DNA from: Rothia halotolerans
GTDB lineage: Bacteria > Actinomycetota > Actinomycetes > Actinomycetales > Micrococcaceae
Reading direction: 5' to 3'
DNA: 64,000 bases
Assembly: GCF_004136635.1 (NCBI RefSeq)
Contig: NZ_NOIU01000001.1
Location: forward strand, 868,001-932,000
Made by a program: the position numbers and the translations under genes
Shown: piece by piece, positions 26,841 to 39,004 of the stretch
Numbering within the stretch: the first letter of the stretch is position 1
Layout: each line of letters starts with the position of its first letter
The notes under the pieces: generated by a model
The model's database searches: none
What the model was told of the DNA's origin: nothing
Seen by the model: the letters and a program-made list of their open reading frames with translations, nothing else

Positions 26841-28352
26841 ATGATGAAGAACCCGTTCACCGAGCACGAGATCTGGTTCCTGACCGGCAGCCAGGGCCTG
26901 TACGGCGAGGAGACCCTGCGGGAGGTCGCCGAGCAGTCCCAGCGGCTCGCCTCGATCCTGGCGGACTCGCCCGACATCCCGGTGCGGATCGTGTGGAAGC
27001 CCGTCCTGACCGATTCCGAGAGGATCCTGCAGACCGTCCGGGAGGCCGAGGCGGCGCCGCAGGTGATCGGGCTGATCGCCTGGATGCACACCTTCTCCCC
27101 CGCCAAGATGTGGATCCGGGGGCTCGAGGCGCTGCGCAAGCCGCTCCTGCACCTGCACACCCAGGCCCATGAGGAGCTGCCGTGGGCCAGCATCGACATG
27201 GACTTCATGAACCTCAACCAGGCGGCCCACGGCGACCGGGAGTTCGGGTACATCCTCACCCGCCTCAACGTCCCCCGCGTCACCGTCGTCGGCTACGTGA
27301 CCCATTCCGCGTGCACGCGGCGGATCGGGACGTGGGCGCGCGCCGCCGCGGGGTGGCACGAGGCCCAGAGCCTGCGGATGGTCCGCTTCGGGGACAACAT
27401 GCGCAACGTGGCGGTGACCGAGGGCGACAAGACGGAGGCCGAGATCCGCTTCGGGACCTCGGTCAACACGTGGTCGGTCGGTGAGCTGGTGCAGGAGGTC
27501 GACGCCGTCGGCGAGGAGACCGTGGACGCGCTCGTGGAGGAGTACGCCGGGCTCTACGAGATCGAGGCCGAGCTGCGTCCCGGCGGCTCACGGCACGAGT
27601 CGCTGCGCTACGCCGCCCGCCAGGAGGCCGCCATCCGGGGCTTCCTGGAGCGCGAGGGCGCCGGGGCCTTCACCGACACCTTCGAGGACCTGGACGGGCT
27701 GCGCCAGCTGCCGGGCTTCGCCGTGCAGCGCCTGATGGCCGACGGATACGGCTTCGGCGCCGAGGGCGACTGGAAGACCGGTATCCTGATCCGCATCGCC
27801 AAGGTCATGGGATACGGCCTTCCCGGGGGCGCCAGCCTCATGGAGGACTACTCCTACGACCTGCGGCCCGGGCAGGAGAAGATCCTGGGCGCCCACATGC
27901 TCGAGGTGTGCCCGTCGCTGACCACGCGGCGGCCGAGGGTCGAGATCCATCCCCTGGGCATCGGCGATCGCGAGGACCCGGTGCGCCTGGTGTTCGACGC
28001 CGACCCCTCCCGCGGCGTCGTCGTCGCGATGTCGGATCTGCGCGACCGCTTCCGCCTGACGGCCAACGCCGTGACCGTCACCGAGCCGGACGAGCCGCTT
28101 CCCCGGCTCCCCGTGGCGCGTGCCGTATGGCGTCCGGAACCCGACTTCCAGACCTCGACGACGTGCTGGCTGACCTCCGGCGCAGCGCACCACACCGTGC
28201 TCACCACGGCCCTCGGGATGGAGGCGTGGCGGGACTTCGCGACGATCGCGGGTGTCGAGCTGGCGGCCATCGACGAGGGCACCACGGCGCACGGCTTCGA
28301 GGAGGCGCTGCGCTGGAACTCGGTCTACCACCGGGTGGCGCAGGGGTTCTGA
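26841..28352 (+). CDS. araA: L-arabinose isomerase
   Basis: The protein has 503 residues with start [18 protein letters not shown], 8 nt after AAGGAG; the longer frame from 26754 overlaps araD. Family motifs are present: [27 protein letters not shown]-like [48 protein letters not shown], and the metal-ligand region [22 protein letters not shown]. It converts L-arabinose to L-ribulose with Mn2+. It is the last gene of araBDA; no hairpin follows immediately. Confidence 0.96.
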   Translation: MMKNPFTEHEIWFLTGSQGLYGEETLREVAEQSQRLASILADSPDIPVRIVWKPVLTDSERILQTVREAEAAPQVIGLIAWMHTFSPAKMWIRGLEALRKPLLHLHTQAHEELPWASIDMDFMNLNQAAHGDREFGYILTRLNVPRVTVVGYVTHSACTRRIGTWARAAAGWHEAQSLRMVRFGDNMRNVAVTEGDKTEAEIRFGTSVNTWSVGELVQEVDAVGEETVDALVEEYAGLYEIEAELRPGGSRHESLRYAARQEAAIRGFLEREGAGAFTDTFEDLDGLRQLPGFAVQRLMADGYGFGAEGDWKTGILIRIAKVMGYGLPGGASLMEDYSYDLRPGQEKILGAHMLEVCPSLTTRRPRVEIHPLGIGDREDPVRLVFDADPSRGVVVAMSDLRDRFRLTANAVTVTEPDEPLPRLPVARAVWRPEPDFQTSTTCWLTSGAAHHTVLTTALGMEAWRDFATIAGVELAAIDEGTTAHGFEEALRWNSVYHRVAQGF

Positions 28353-28471
28353 GCTCCTCCGAGGTTCTGAGCATCTCCGGGATCCTGAGCACGTCGCGGG
28401 GCCGTCCGCCTTGGCTCCTCCGCGGCGTCATGCCGGGCATCCGGCATATGTCCCGCACCGCTCCTCTGCGC

Positions 28472-28501
28472 TTGTGCTCCTCTGACCGCCCCGCCTAACC
28501 T
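28472..28501 (+). promoter_or_regulatory. Possible promoter of the first bgl PTS gene
   Basis: TTGTGC (28472-28477) and TAACCT (28496-28501) are spaced by 18 nt. Both boxes are weak matches to the vegetative consensus. The spacing and the position 33 nt ahead of the RAT element support the call. Confidence 0.4.
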
Positions 28502-28534
28502 CTGGAATCAGCGGCCCCACACAGCCGCACCGCA

Positions 28535-28579
28535 GGATTGCGACCCGGACCGAGCGCGGCTCGTCGCCGGGGCAAGACC
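28535..28579 (+). promoter_or_regulatory. Ribonucleic antiterminator (RAT) element 1, target of LicT
   Basis: It begins GGATTGCGAC and ends GGCAAGACC, the two conserved sides of BglG/SacY/LicT RAT elements (consensus GGATTGT-AC ... GGCAAAACC). A CCCGG/CCGGG stem lies between the conserved sides, and the loop is larger than in Bacillus. The 3' side shares AAGACC with the left arm of the following terminator, so RAT and terminator are mutually exclusive. Confidence 0.88.
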
Positions 28580-28622
28580 TGGGTCCCGCGCCGCTCCGGC
28601 GCGCGGGACCCGGGTCTTTTTT
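28575..28622 (+). terminator. LicT-controlled terminator 1
   Basis: A 17-bp stem (28575-28591 with 28601-28617, one G-U pair) is followed by six T's (28617-28622). It is 63 nt before the PTS start codon, so transcription would stop there unless antitermination occurs. Confidence 0.9.
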
Positions 28623-28684
28623 CATGCCGTCATTCCTGCGCCGAGCACCGCCCCGATCCCGGGCCAGGAGACGAAGGAGTTGTC

Positions 28685-30199
28685 ATGGCGACCAGCAGGA
28701 TGGATGCACCCCGGCTCGCGCGGGAGGTGCTCGACGCCGTCGGCGGCCAGGGGAACGTCCGCTCGCTCACCCACTGCGCGACCCGCCTCCGCTTCGTCCT
28801 CGCGGACCCCGCCCGAGCGCAGACCGAGCGGATCGAGGGGTTGGACGGCGTCGTCGCCGTGAGGTCCGCCGGCGGGCAGTACCAGGTGGTGGTCGGCGAC
28901 GAGGTCCCCCGGGTCTATGCCGCGCTCCACGCGATCGCCTCCTTCGGGGTGCGGCCGGACGGGACGGACGCGGGCGCGACGCCGGACGGCGCGGGACCGA
29001 CGCCGAACGCAGCGGAGACGGCTCCCGGCACCCCGGGTGCCACCCCGGAGGGAGCGTCCTCCCCGGCCCCTCAGGGAGCCTCGAGGAACCTCTTCAACCG
29101 CTTCATCGCGCTGATCGCCGAGCTCTTCACCCCGATGCTCTGGCCGCTGGCCGGCGCCGGCCTGTTCAAGGCGCTGCTGACCCTCGCCGTCGCACTGGGC
29201 TTCGACAAGGCCTCGCAGGAGCACACCATCCTGTACGCCGCCTCGGACGCGCTGATCTACTTCCTGCCGGCGCTCATCGCGCTCTCCGCGGCGAAGCGCT
29301 TCGGCGCCAACGCGTACACCTCCCTCGCCCTCGCCGGCTTCCTGCTCTACCCCAGCGTGATCGCCCTGAACACGGCCGGGGAACCCGTGAGCTTCTTCGG
29401 GATCCCGGTGGTCATGGTCTCCTACGTCTCCTCGGTGATCCCGATGATCGTGGTGGTCTGGGTGCAGGGCCACCTGGAGCGCCGGCTCCTGCGGGTGCTG
29501 CCGGCCTCGCTCCGGAACTTCACGACGCCGCTGATCGTGCTCGCGCTGCTCTCCGTCGTCACGCTGCTGACCATCGGCCCCGCGACCGTGGCCCTCGCGC
29601 AGGGGATCTCCGGCGGGATCGAGTGGCTGTTCGCCCTCTCGCCGGTCGTCGCCGGGGCCGTCCTGGGCGGACTGTGGCAGGTGCTGGTGATCTTCGGCCT
29701 GCACTGGGGCATCGTGCCGATCCTCATCAACGACATCGCGACGCTGGGCTACAGCGTCATGAAGACCGCGACGGCGGCCGCCGTCCTCGCCCAGGGCGCC
29801 GCCGCGCTGGCCGTGTTCTTCCGCGTCCGCGAGCGGAAGCTGCGCCAGGCCGCGGCGCCCGCGGGGCTCTCCGGCCTCGTCGCCGGCGTGACCGAGCCGG
29901 CGGTCTACGGGGTGAACCTGCCGCTCAAGCGCCCCTTCGTCATCGCGTGCGTCGCGGGAGCGATCGGCGGGGCGATCGCCACCTCGGGGGGCTCCGCGGC
30001 CGACGTGACCGGCCTGCCCTCCCTGCTCTCGCTCACCGGGTACATGAACTACGGCAACTTCGCGGTGTTCCTGACCGGGATGGCAACGGCGATGGCCCTG
30101 GCCTTCGTCCTGACCTACCTCTTCGGGGTGCCGGCGGAGCGACGGAAGGCCCGGGAGGCCCCCGTCACGAAGCCCGCCGGTCGAAGGTCAGATGGGTGA
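28685..30199 (+). CDS. PTS beta-glucoside-type permease, EIIBC without EIIA
   Basis: The protein has 504 residues; the ATG follows GAAGGAGTTGTC. The EIIB domain (1-85) has the phosphorylated Cys31 in SLTHCATRLRFVLAD and ends GGQYQVVVGDEV. A Thr/Pro/Ala-rich linker (about 90-135) leads to EIIC with about ten helices (LFTPMLWPLAGAGLFKALL; VTEPAVYGVNLPLKRPF). The C-terminal EIIA domain found in BglF is missing, so phosphate must come from another EIIA, possibly that of the second permease in this window. The RAT upstream places it under LicT. Its 3' end overlaps the convergent reductase gene by 35 nt. Confidence 0.92.
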   Translation: MATSRMDAPRLAREVLDAVGGQGNVRSLTHCATRLRFVLADPARAQTERIEGLDGVVAVRSAGGQYQVVVGDEVPRVYAALHAIASFGVRPDGTDAGATPDGAGPTPNAAETAPGTPGATPEGASSPAPQGASRNLFNRFIALIAELFTPMLWPLAGAGLFKALLTLAVALGFDKASQEHTILYAASDALIYFLPALIALSAAKRFGANAYTSLALAGFLLYPSVIALNTAGEPVSFFGIPVVMVSYVSSVIPMIVVVWVQGHLERRLLRVLPASLRNFTTPLIVLALLSVVTLLTIGPATVALAQGISGGIEWLFALSPVVAGAVLGGLWQVLVIFGLHWGIVPILINDIATLGYSVMKTATAAAVLAQGAAALAVFFRVRERKLRQAAAPAGLSGLVAGVTEPAVYGVNLPLKRPFVIACVAGAIGGAIATSGGSAADVTGLPSLLSLTGYMNYGNFAVFLTGMATAMALAFVLTYLFGVPAERRKAREAPVTKPAGRRSDG

Positions 30200-30812
30200 C
30201 CCCGCTGGGCGCCGAGACGGCCTCGATCTCGTAGTCCCGCTCCAGGCCCTCCAGGCCGTCCCACAGCCTGACGCCGCGGCCGAGCACGATCGGGACCTGG
30301 ACCAGGTGCATGTGGTCGACCAGGCCCGCGGCGAGGAAGTCGCGCGCGAGGGTGGCGCCTCCGCCGATGCGAACGTCCAGGCCCTCCGCGGCAGCGCGGG
30401 CGGCCTCCAGCGCCTCGGCCGGCTCCGCGTCGAGGAAGTGGAAGACGGTCCCGCCCTCCATCTCGATCGCCGGGCGCGGGCGGTGGGTCAGCACGAAGAC
30501 CGGCGTGCGGAACGGGGGCTCCGGGCCCCACCAGCCCGTCCACTCGGCCTCGTCCTGCCAGCCCGGCGGGCCGAACTTGCCCGCGCCCATGATCTCGGCG
30601 CCGATGCCGGGCTCGTTCTGCTGGGCGAAGACGTCGTCGACTCCGGCGGAGCCGCCCTCGCCTCCCAGGATCGGCGCGCCGAAGCGAGTGGCGAACATCC
30701 ACTCGTGCAGCCGCTGCCCGGCGTGGCCCATAGGCGTCTCGAGCGACTGTCCCTCACCCGCCGCGAAGCCGTCCAGCGATACGGAGAGGTTGTGGATGCG
30801 GGTCCGTGCCAT
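30165..30812 (-). CDS. Dihydrofolate-reductase-like (RibD C-terminal) family protein
   Basis: The protein has 215 residues starting MARTRIHNLSVSLDGFAAG, the usual start of this family, with GSLDG-like pyrimidine-fold motifs. Further marks are EIMGAGKFGPPG, TPVFVLTHRPRPAIEMEGGTVFHF and GGGATLARDFLAAGLVDHMHLVQVPIVLGRG. It is probably an NADPH-dependent reductase; the substrate of these stand-alone proteins is not established. An in-frame extension to 31037 lacks support. It is convergent with the PTS gene and unrelated to it functionally as far as I can see. Confidence 0.88.
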   Translation of the reverse strand: MARTRIHNLSVSLDGFAAGEGQSLETPMGHAGQRLHEWMFATRFGAPILGGEGGSAGVDDVFAQQNEPGIGAEIMGAGKFGPPGWQDEAEWTGWWGPEPPFRTPVFVLTHRPRPAIEMEGGTVFHFLDAEPAEALEAARAAAEGLDVRIGGGATLARDFLAAGLVDHMHLVQVPIVLGRGVRLWDGLEGLERDYEIEAVSAPSGVTHLTFDRRAS

Positions 30813-31014
30813 CTGCTGACTCCGTCTGCTCGTCCGAGGAGGCCTCCCGGACGAGGCGCCCGTGAGGCTCACTCTAGGCTCGACCGGCACGATGCGGAAG
30901 GCTCCGGCCTCCCGCATCGGCTCCGCGTCCCGCCTCACCTCGGCGTCCCGGCCTCCGTCGCTCCCGGCGACCGCGGCACGGCGCTTGATAGCCTCGGAAG
31001 AGGAGGTCATCGTC

Positions 31015-31197
31015 ATGGACAGACACGACCACAACAACTACGACTTCGTCGACTCCTCGGGCTCCGGCGACGCGGACATGGGCCACGGCGGCCTCAACAC
31101 CCCGGAGCGGGAGCCCATGGGAGGCGCCAAGCTCGTCTCCCTGATCATGACGATCCTGGTCTTCGGCGGCATCTTCGCCTACGTGCTGTTCGGGTGA
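31015..31197 (+). CDS. Small single-span membrane protein
   Basis: The protein has 60 residues with start MDRHDHNNYDFVDSSGSG, 8 nt after GAGGAGGTC. The first 40 residues are hydrophilic with a His/Asp-rich beginning. The C terminus is one helix (KLVSLIMTILVFGGIFAYVLFG). No family is recognised. The strong ribosome binding site and third-position GC bias support coding. Confidence 0.65.
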   Translation: MDRHDHNNYDFVDSSGSGDADMGHGGLNTPEREPMGGAKLVSLIMTILVFGGIFAYVLFG

Positions 31198-31224
31198 GGT
31201 CGGCTCGCACCGGGCCGAGCGTCC

Positions 31225-32334
31225 TCAGCCCCGCATCCCCAGGAACTCCTCCAGCCGCGCCCGGTGCGGGGCGACGTCGAGTCCCTGCTCCGCGAGCCAC
31301 CGCTCGGAGTAGTACCGGTCCAGGTAGCGCTCCCCCGGGTCGCAGATCAGCCCGACGACGCTGCCCCGCCGTCCCCCGGCCCGCATCTCGCCGATCAGCC
31401 GCAGCGCAGCCCACAGGCCCGTTCCCGTGGAGGCCCCGGCCTTCCGGCCGATCAGCTCGTCCAGCACGTGGACGGCGGCGATCGCGGCGGCGTCGGGCAC
31501 CCGCATCATCCGGTCGATGCTGCTGGGGAGGAAGCTCGCCTCCACCCGCTGGCGCCCGATGCCCTCCATCCGCGAGCCGACGGCGGTGACGGCCTCCGGG
31601 TCGTGGTCGCGCCAGCCGGGGAAGTAGGCGGAGTTCTCCGGGTCCGCGACGCAGATGCCGGTGGCCCGCTGGGTGTAGTTGACGTAGCGGGCGAGCGTCG
31701 CGGAGGTCCCGCCGGTGCCCGCCGTCGCCACGATCCAGGCCGGCTCCGGGTGCGGCTCCCGCGCCATCTGGGCGAAGATCGACTCGGCGATGTTGTTGTT
31801 CCCCCGCCAGTCGGTCGCGCGCTCGGCGTAGGTGAACTGGTCCATGTAGTGGCCGCCGCACTCCCGGGCCAGCGAGGCGGCGACGTCGTACACCTCGCGC
31901 GGATCCTCGACGAAGTGGCAGCGCCCGCCGTACAGCTCGATGAGCTTGACCTTCTCCCGGCTGGTGGAGCGGGCCATCACCGCGATGAAGGGGACGCCGA
32001 TCAGCCGGGCGAAGTAGGCCTCCGAGACGGCCGTGGAGCCGCTGGAGGCCTCGACCACCGGGCCGTCCCGGCGGATCCAGCCGTTGCACAGCCCGTACAG
32101 GAACAGCGAGCGCGCCAGCCGGTGCTTGAGCGAGCCGGTCGGATGCGTGGACTCGTCCTTCAGGTAGAGGTCCACTCCCCACTCGGCGGGCAGGGGCACC
32201 GCGAGCAGATGCGTGTCCGAGGTGCGGTTGCCCTCCGACTGCACCGTGGCGATCGCGGCGTTGAGCCAGGCGCGGTGCTCCGGGTCGTAGCGGTCGATGT
32301 CCTCGGCCTCGAGCGGCGGGATCCCGGCGCTCAT
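31225..32334 (-). CDS. PLP-dependent cysteine synthase family protein
   Basis: The protein has 369 residues, start [18 protein letters not shown] preceded by GGGAGGCCGCC. The Schiff-base Lys lies in [17 protein letters not shown], and the substrate loop [19 protein letters not shown] and glycine-rich phosphate cradle [15 protein letters not shown] are as in fold-type II enzymes. The N-terminal 45 residues and the inserts differ from CysK, placing it in the secondary PLP-dependent cysteine synthase-like group; it may be a cystathionine-beta-synthase-like or cysteine desulfhydrase enzyme. Separated by 236 nt from the MFS gene upstream. Confidence 0.87.
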   Translation of the reverse strand: MSAGIPPLEAEDIDRYDPEHRAWLNAAIATVQSEGNRTSDTHLLAVPLPAEWGVDLYLKDESTHPTGSLKHRLARSLFLYGLCNGWIRRDGPVVEASSGSTAVSEAYFARLIGVPFIAVMARSTSREKVKLIELYGGRCHFVEDPREVYDVAASLARECGGHYMDQFTYAERATDWRGNNNIAESIFAQMAREPHPEPAWIVATAGTGGTSATLARYVNYTQRATGICVADPENSAYFPGWRDHDPEAVTAVGSRMEGIGRQRVEASFLPSSIDRMMRVPDAAAIAAVHVLDELIGRKAGASTGTGLWAALRLIGEMRAGGRRGSVVGLICDPGERYLDRYYSERWLAEQGLDVAPHRARLEEFLGMRG

Positions 32335-32570
32335 CGGCGGCCTCCCGCCGGCTGAACGGAGGAGCCTGCAGCGAGGCGCGCGGCCTCCGCCTTCGGGTAC
32401 GTGTGCATGGATCCCTACTTCCCTGTCAGCTTGCGAGACGGACCGCGGACTCCGGCGAGCACGATGCCGGCCAGGTGGTCCTCCGCGAGGAGCGCCCCAC
32501 CGGCCGCACCTCTCTCCTCCTCCCACCATAGACCGGAGGGACGACCCGCTCGCACCCTGTCCACAGGCTC

Positions 32571-33887
32571 TCAGGTCTGCGCCGACGCCGGCCCCTCCCA
32601 CCGCCTCATCGTCCAGGCCACCCCCAGCAGCATCACCGTCCCGAGCACCGCCGCGAGCGCGAAGGCCGCGAACCCCCAGGACTGATGACCCGTCGCGAAG
32701 AGCCACCCGCCCATCCCGGGGCCGAACACCGCGCCGAAGCGGCCCATGCCGGTGGTCCAGCCGATCGCCGTCGCGCGACTCTGGGCGGGGAAGACGTGGG
32801 CGACCGCCGCGTAGACCATGGTCTGCGCGCTGAAGAGGAACGCTCCCACCAGGAAGACCAGGGCGTACGTCAGCGGCAGCGGGGCCTTGAACCCCAGGAG
32901 GAACGTCCCCAGGGCGGTGACGAGGAACCACAGGGTGGCGACTCGCATCGGCCCCCACGCGTCGGAGATGCGTCCGGCCACGAGCATCCCCACGATGCCG
33001 CCGGCGTTGACTGTGAGCAGGAACGCCAGGGAGGAGCCGAGGGGATGCCCCTCGGCCTGCATCAGGGCTGGAAGCCATGTGCTCACCCCGTAGACCAGGA
33101 GCAGACCCGCGAAGGATGAGAACCAGAAGAGCAGCGTCGTCACCCCGCGGCGGCCGCGGAACAGTCCCATCATGCCGAGCCGCGCCTTGCCGGTTCCCAC
33201 GGCCTCCCGCCTCTGCCCGCGACGCCCTCGTGCCGCCAGGAATCCGGGCGATTCCGGCAGCACCAGGAGCGCCAGCGGGACGACCACCAGCACCGGGACG
33301 ACGCCGACCCAGTAGATCGAGCGCCATCCCAGCGCGGAGACGAGCGAGATGCCGAGCAGCGCCGCGGCGATGCCTCCGGCGTGGTGGCCCGTCATGAGGA
33401 CCCCGATGGAGAGGTTGCGCCGCCGCTCCGGGGCAGACTCGGAGACCATCGCGATCGCCGTCGGGAGCAGGCCCCCGAGGCCGAGGCCCGCGACGAGCCG
33501 TCCCGCCCCGAACACCTCGGCGGTGGGGGCGGCCGCGCACAGCCCCGAGGCGAGCGAGAAGACCGCGCAGCACGCCGCGATGCCCCAGCGGCGGCCCACC
33601 GCGTCCGTCAGGAGCCCCGCGCTGAGGGCCCCGAGGAGCATCCCGAAGGTCGCCAGCGATCCGATGACTCCCGCCTGTCCGGCCTCCATCCCCAACGATT
33701 CGTCGGCCAGCATGGCCGGAATCGTCGCCCCGAACATGAACATGTCCAGGCCGTCGAAGAACACGGCCGTCCAGCACAGGCCCAGTACGAGGCCGGCCCC
33801 GCGTGGGCTTCCCCGCTCGGCCCCGGTCCCCTGCCCTCCTCTCCCCCGCCTCGCCCCTCCGCCCGCGAAAAGCGCCCGCCGTTCCAT
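32571..33887 (-). CDS. MFS transporter, AAHS-like (aromatic acid:H+ symporter type)
   Basis: The protein has 438 residues with the start [11 protein letters not shown] after AGGGGGACGC; upstream extension to 34172 is not supported. Twelve helices are predicted. Helix 1 carries [18 protein letters not shown], close to the DGxD motif of PcaK-type aromatic acid symporters, and loop 2-3 carries [12 protein letters not shown] basic N-terminal tail of 40 residues and a central loop rich in Arg/Gly are present. The substrate is inferred from family resemblance only; no aromatic catabolic genes are nearby. Confidence 0.85.
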   Translation of the reverse strand: MERRALFAGGGARRGRGGQGTGAERGSPRGAGLVLGLCWTAVFFDGLDMFMFGATIPAMLADESLGMEAGQAGVIGSLATFGMLLGALSAGLLTDAVGRRWGIAACCAVFSLASGLCAAAPTAEVFGAGRLVAGLGLGGLLPTAIAMVSESAPERRRNLSIGVLMTGHHAGGIAAALLGISLVSALGWRSIYWVGVVPVLVVVPLALLVLPESPGFLAARGRRGQRREAVGTGKARLGMMGLFRGRRGVTTLLFWFSSFAGLLLVYGVSTWLPALMQAEGHPLGSSLAFLLTVNAGGIVGMLVAGRISDAWGPMRVATLWFLVTALGTFLLGFKAPLPLTYALVFLVGAFLFSAQTMVYAAVAHVFPAQSRATAIGWTTGMGRFGAVFGPGMGGWLFATGHQSWGFAAFALAAVLGTVMLLGVAWTMRRWEGPASAQT

Positions 33888-34084
33888 GCGTCCCCCTCTC
33901 TCTGCCGGGCCCCGACCTCGAGCCCTCCTCATCGAGCCACGGTAGGAAGGGAGGACGCGGGCGCAGCGGACCGGTGCGCTGGGCGCACCGAATCGGCTTC
34001 CACGATCCCGGCACGGATTCCAGGGCGATGCCGGCCCTCTGCTCTCGGGGAAGGGCCCCTTCCCCTCTCGGCCGCATCCGCCCC

Positions 34085-34114
34085 TGGACAATTCCGGAAT
34101 CTCTCGGATATAAT
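34085..34114 (+). promoter_or_regulatory. Promoter of the bglF-bglA operon
   Basis: TGGACA (34085-34090) and a perfect TATAAT (34109-34114) are separated by 18 nt. Transcription would begin near 34121, about 25 nt before the RAT element. This is the best vegetative-type promoter seen in the window. Confidence 0.75.
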
Positions 34115-34146
34115 CTGCATCACGGTCATCCGACCGGCAGTCCTTA

Positions 34147-34195
34147 GGATTGTGACTCGGGGCGGGGTTCACTCCCCATCATCTGAGGCAAGACC
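34147..34195 (+). promoter_or_regulatory. Ribonucleic antiterminator (RAT) element 2, target of LicT
   Basis: It begins GGATTGTGACTC and ends GAGGCAAGACC, an almost consensus pair of RAT sides. The apical part is enlarged by a GGGG/CCCC hairpin. The 3' side overlaps the left arm of the terminator by AAGACC, as in RAT 1 and in Bacillus bglP/licS leaders. Confidence 0.92.
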
Positions 34196-34247
34196 TGAGC
34201 TATCGAACGTTCCCCACTGGGCGGCGTCGAGAGCTCGGGTCTTTTTT
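34190..34247 (+). terminator. LicT-controlled terminator 2
   Basis: A 12-bp stem (34190-34201 with 34232-34243, one G-U pair) encloses a 30-nt loop and is followed by a T-run ending at 34247. Antitermination by RAT folding would open transcription into the bglF-type gene 132 nt downstream. Confidence 0.88.
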
Positions 34248-34378
34248 ATTGCCTGGGTGCCCGGGTCCCCCTCCGGCTGCCGCCGGACCCGCCCGCAGGC
34301 CTCTATTGCACGCACCTCTACTCAGTGCGCCCGAAAACAGGCCCCAGCACCGCATATGCCATAGACGAAGGAGTTTCC

Positions 34379-37874
<3,496 letters not shown>

Positions 37875-37912
37875 CCTCTCAGGCGGAATCGGCTCCGCGG
37901 ATCGGCCCTTTT

Positions 37913-37947
37913 CTCCGCCGGTCGTCCGGAAAGGGCGGCCGGCGGAG
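37913..37947. terminator. Possible hairpin after bglA
   Basis: A 9-bp perfect stem (37913-37921 with 37939-37947) lies between convergent genes, 38 nt after the bglA stop. TTTT precedes it, which would favour termination of the minus-strand gene. Weak evidence. Confidence 0.4.
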
Positions 37948-37972
37948 GGATGGGACCGGTTCTCGGGATTTC

Positions 37973-38488
37973 TCAGCCCACGAAGGCCGCGTCGCGCATC
38001 CCCGCGACGTAGGCCGCCTGGCCCACGTGCTGCAGCGCGTCCTCGGACACGCTGACCAGCCGGGCCGCCCGGGTGACCGGCGGGTCCCAGTCCTCGTCGA
38101 TCACGTCGTCGAGGTCCTCCGCGGTGAGAGTGCCGAGGTACGCCAGCTGGGCGTCGACCACGGCCTCGAGGTGGGAGTACAGGAGCTCGACGTCGTCCAC
38201 CACGATGGACCGGGCCCGCTGGCCCGACTGGCCGAAGCCCAGCTCGTGGCGCTCGGTGCCGAGGCCGAAGCGCTCGTCGAAGCCGCGCGCCGTCCACACC
38301 GGCTCCTCGCCGGAGAGGGCGGAGATCTGCTCGTCGATCTCCCGGGCGGCATGCCACAGCAGCCACGCGATCGAGTTGTCGTGGCCCGGGTGCGCGTTCA
38401 GCAGCTCGGGGGTGAGCGAGTCCCTGAGGCCCTCCGCGGCCTCGAGGGGGCGCCGGGCCAGGTCCTTGAGAATCTCGATGGCATCCAT
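37973..38488 (-). CDS. DinB/DUF664 family, mycothiol-transferase-like protein
   Basis: The protein has 171 residues and a four-helix DinB fold. Metal-binding His candidates lie in IAWLLWHAAREIDEQ and in EDALQHVGQAAYVAGMR, with another in the first helix region (LLNAHPGHDNS). DUF664/MDMPI-like proteins act as thiol transferases with mycothiol, the actinobacterial thiol. Substrate unknown. It stands alone, divergent from a small membrane protein gene. Confidence 0.88.
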   Translation of the reverse strand: MDAIEILKDLARRPLEAAEGLRDSLTPELLNAHPGHDNSIAWLLWHAAREIDEQISALSGEEPVWTARGFDERFGLGTERHELGFGQSGQRARSIVVDDVELLYSHLEAVVDAQLAYLGTLTAEDLDDVIDEDWDPPVTRAARLVSVSEDALQHVGQAAYVAGMRDAAFVG

Positions 38489-38589
38489 GGTCCAACCCTA
38501 CGTCCGCACTGCTCCGCACTGAACCCGTTCCAGCGGGAATCCCCAGCGGATACGCTGGATGCTCCACGCAAGCGCCCCAGGAGGATTCC

Positions 38590-38751
38590 ATGGCCCACTA
38601 CCCCGATGGACTGCCGGACGAGCTCAAGTACGCGGAGGATGAGCCCGATGAGGAGGACCCCCGTCCGATCAACTGGCAGCGGGCCGTGACGTGGGTGGTC
38701 GCGGCGGTGCTGGTGGTCGCGGTGCCGCTGGCGCTGATCCTCTCCCTCTAG
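38590..38751 (+). CDS. Small membrane protein of 53 residues
   Basis: Start MAHYPDGLPDELKYAEDE, directly behind AGGAGGATTCC, stop TAG at 38749. The first 30 residues are very acidic with Pro; then NWQRAVTWVVAAVLVVAVPLALILSL forms one C-terminal transmembrane helix. The perfect ribosome binding site and the clear soluble-acidic plus helix pattern support a real gene despite the size. Function unknown. It ends 26 nt before the cytosine run. Confidence 0.75.
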   Translation: MAHYPDGLPDELKYAEDEPDEEDPRPINWQRAVTWVVAAVLVVAVPLALILSL

Positions 38752-38775
38752 GCCGGCCCGCCCTGACGGCCCTGC

Positions 38776-38813
<38 letters not shown>

Positions 38814-38929
38814 CCCCCGGGCTCCGACGCCGTCCCGCGCCCCGGAGCCTCCGAGCCTCCGAGCTCATCAGGCGCCAGGCCGCGCCCTCGTTCCCCGCGC
38901 CCCGCCCCCATCCACAGAAGCCGCCCCAC

Positions 38930-38949
38930 CCCACCGTCCGGACGGTGGG
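38930..38949. promoter_or_regulatory. 20-bp perfect palindrome upstream of licT
   Basis: CCCACCGTCCGGACGGTGGG is perfectly symmetrical. A possible -10 (TAGACT, 38954-38959) starts 4 nt after it, and licT begins 55 nt downstream. It could be an operator at the licT promoter or a terminator for the upstream small gene; no T-run follows, which favours an operator. Confidence 0.6.
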
Positions 38950-39004
38950 ACCGTAGACTTGATCGAGAGAACCGAGAGTTCCAGCACAGTAAGGAGCAGC
39001 GCGC

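Larger units (their letters stand above)
28353..28684 (+). promoter_or_regulatory. Leader region of the first bgl PTS gene
   Basis: This is 332 nt containing a possible promoter (28472-28501), the RAT element and its overlapping terminator. It holds no gene. The first 110 nt after araA show nothing definable. Confidence 0.6.
33888..34378. promoter_or_regulatory. Divergent region upstream of bglF-type gene
   Basis: This is 491 nt. From left to right it contains an 8-bp inverted repeat CGGTGCGC-tgg-GCGCACCG (33972-33990), a good promoter (34085-34114), RAT element 2 and its terminator. No gene is seen. The inverted repeat is a candidate operator for the MFS gene or for the bgl promoter. Confidence 0.6.
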
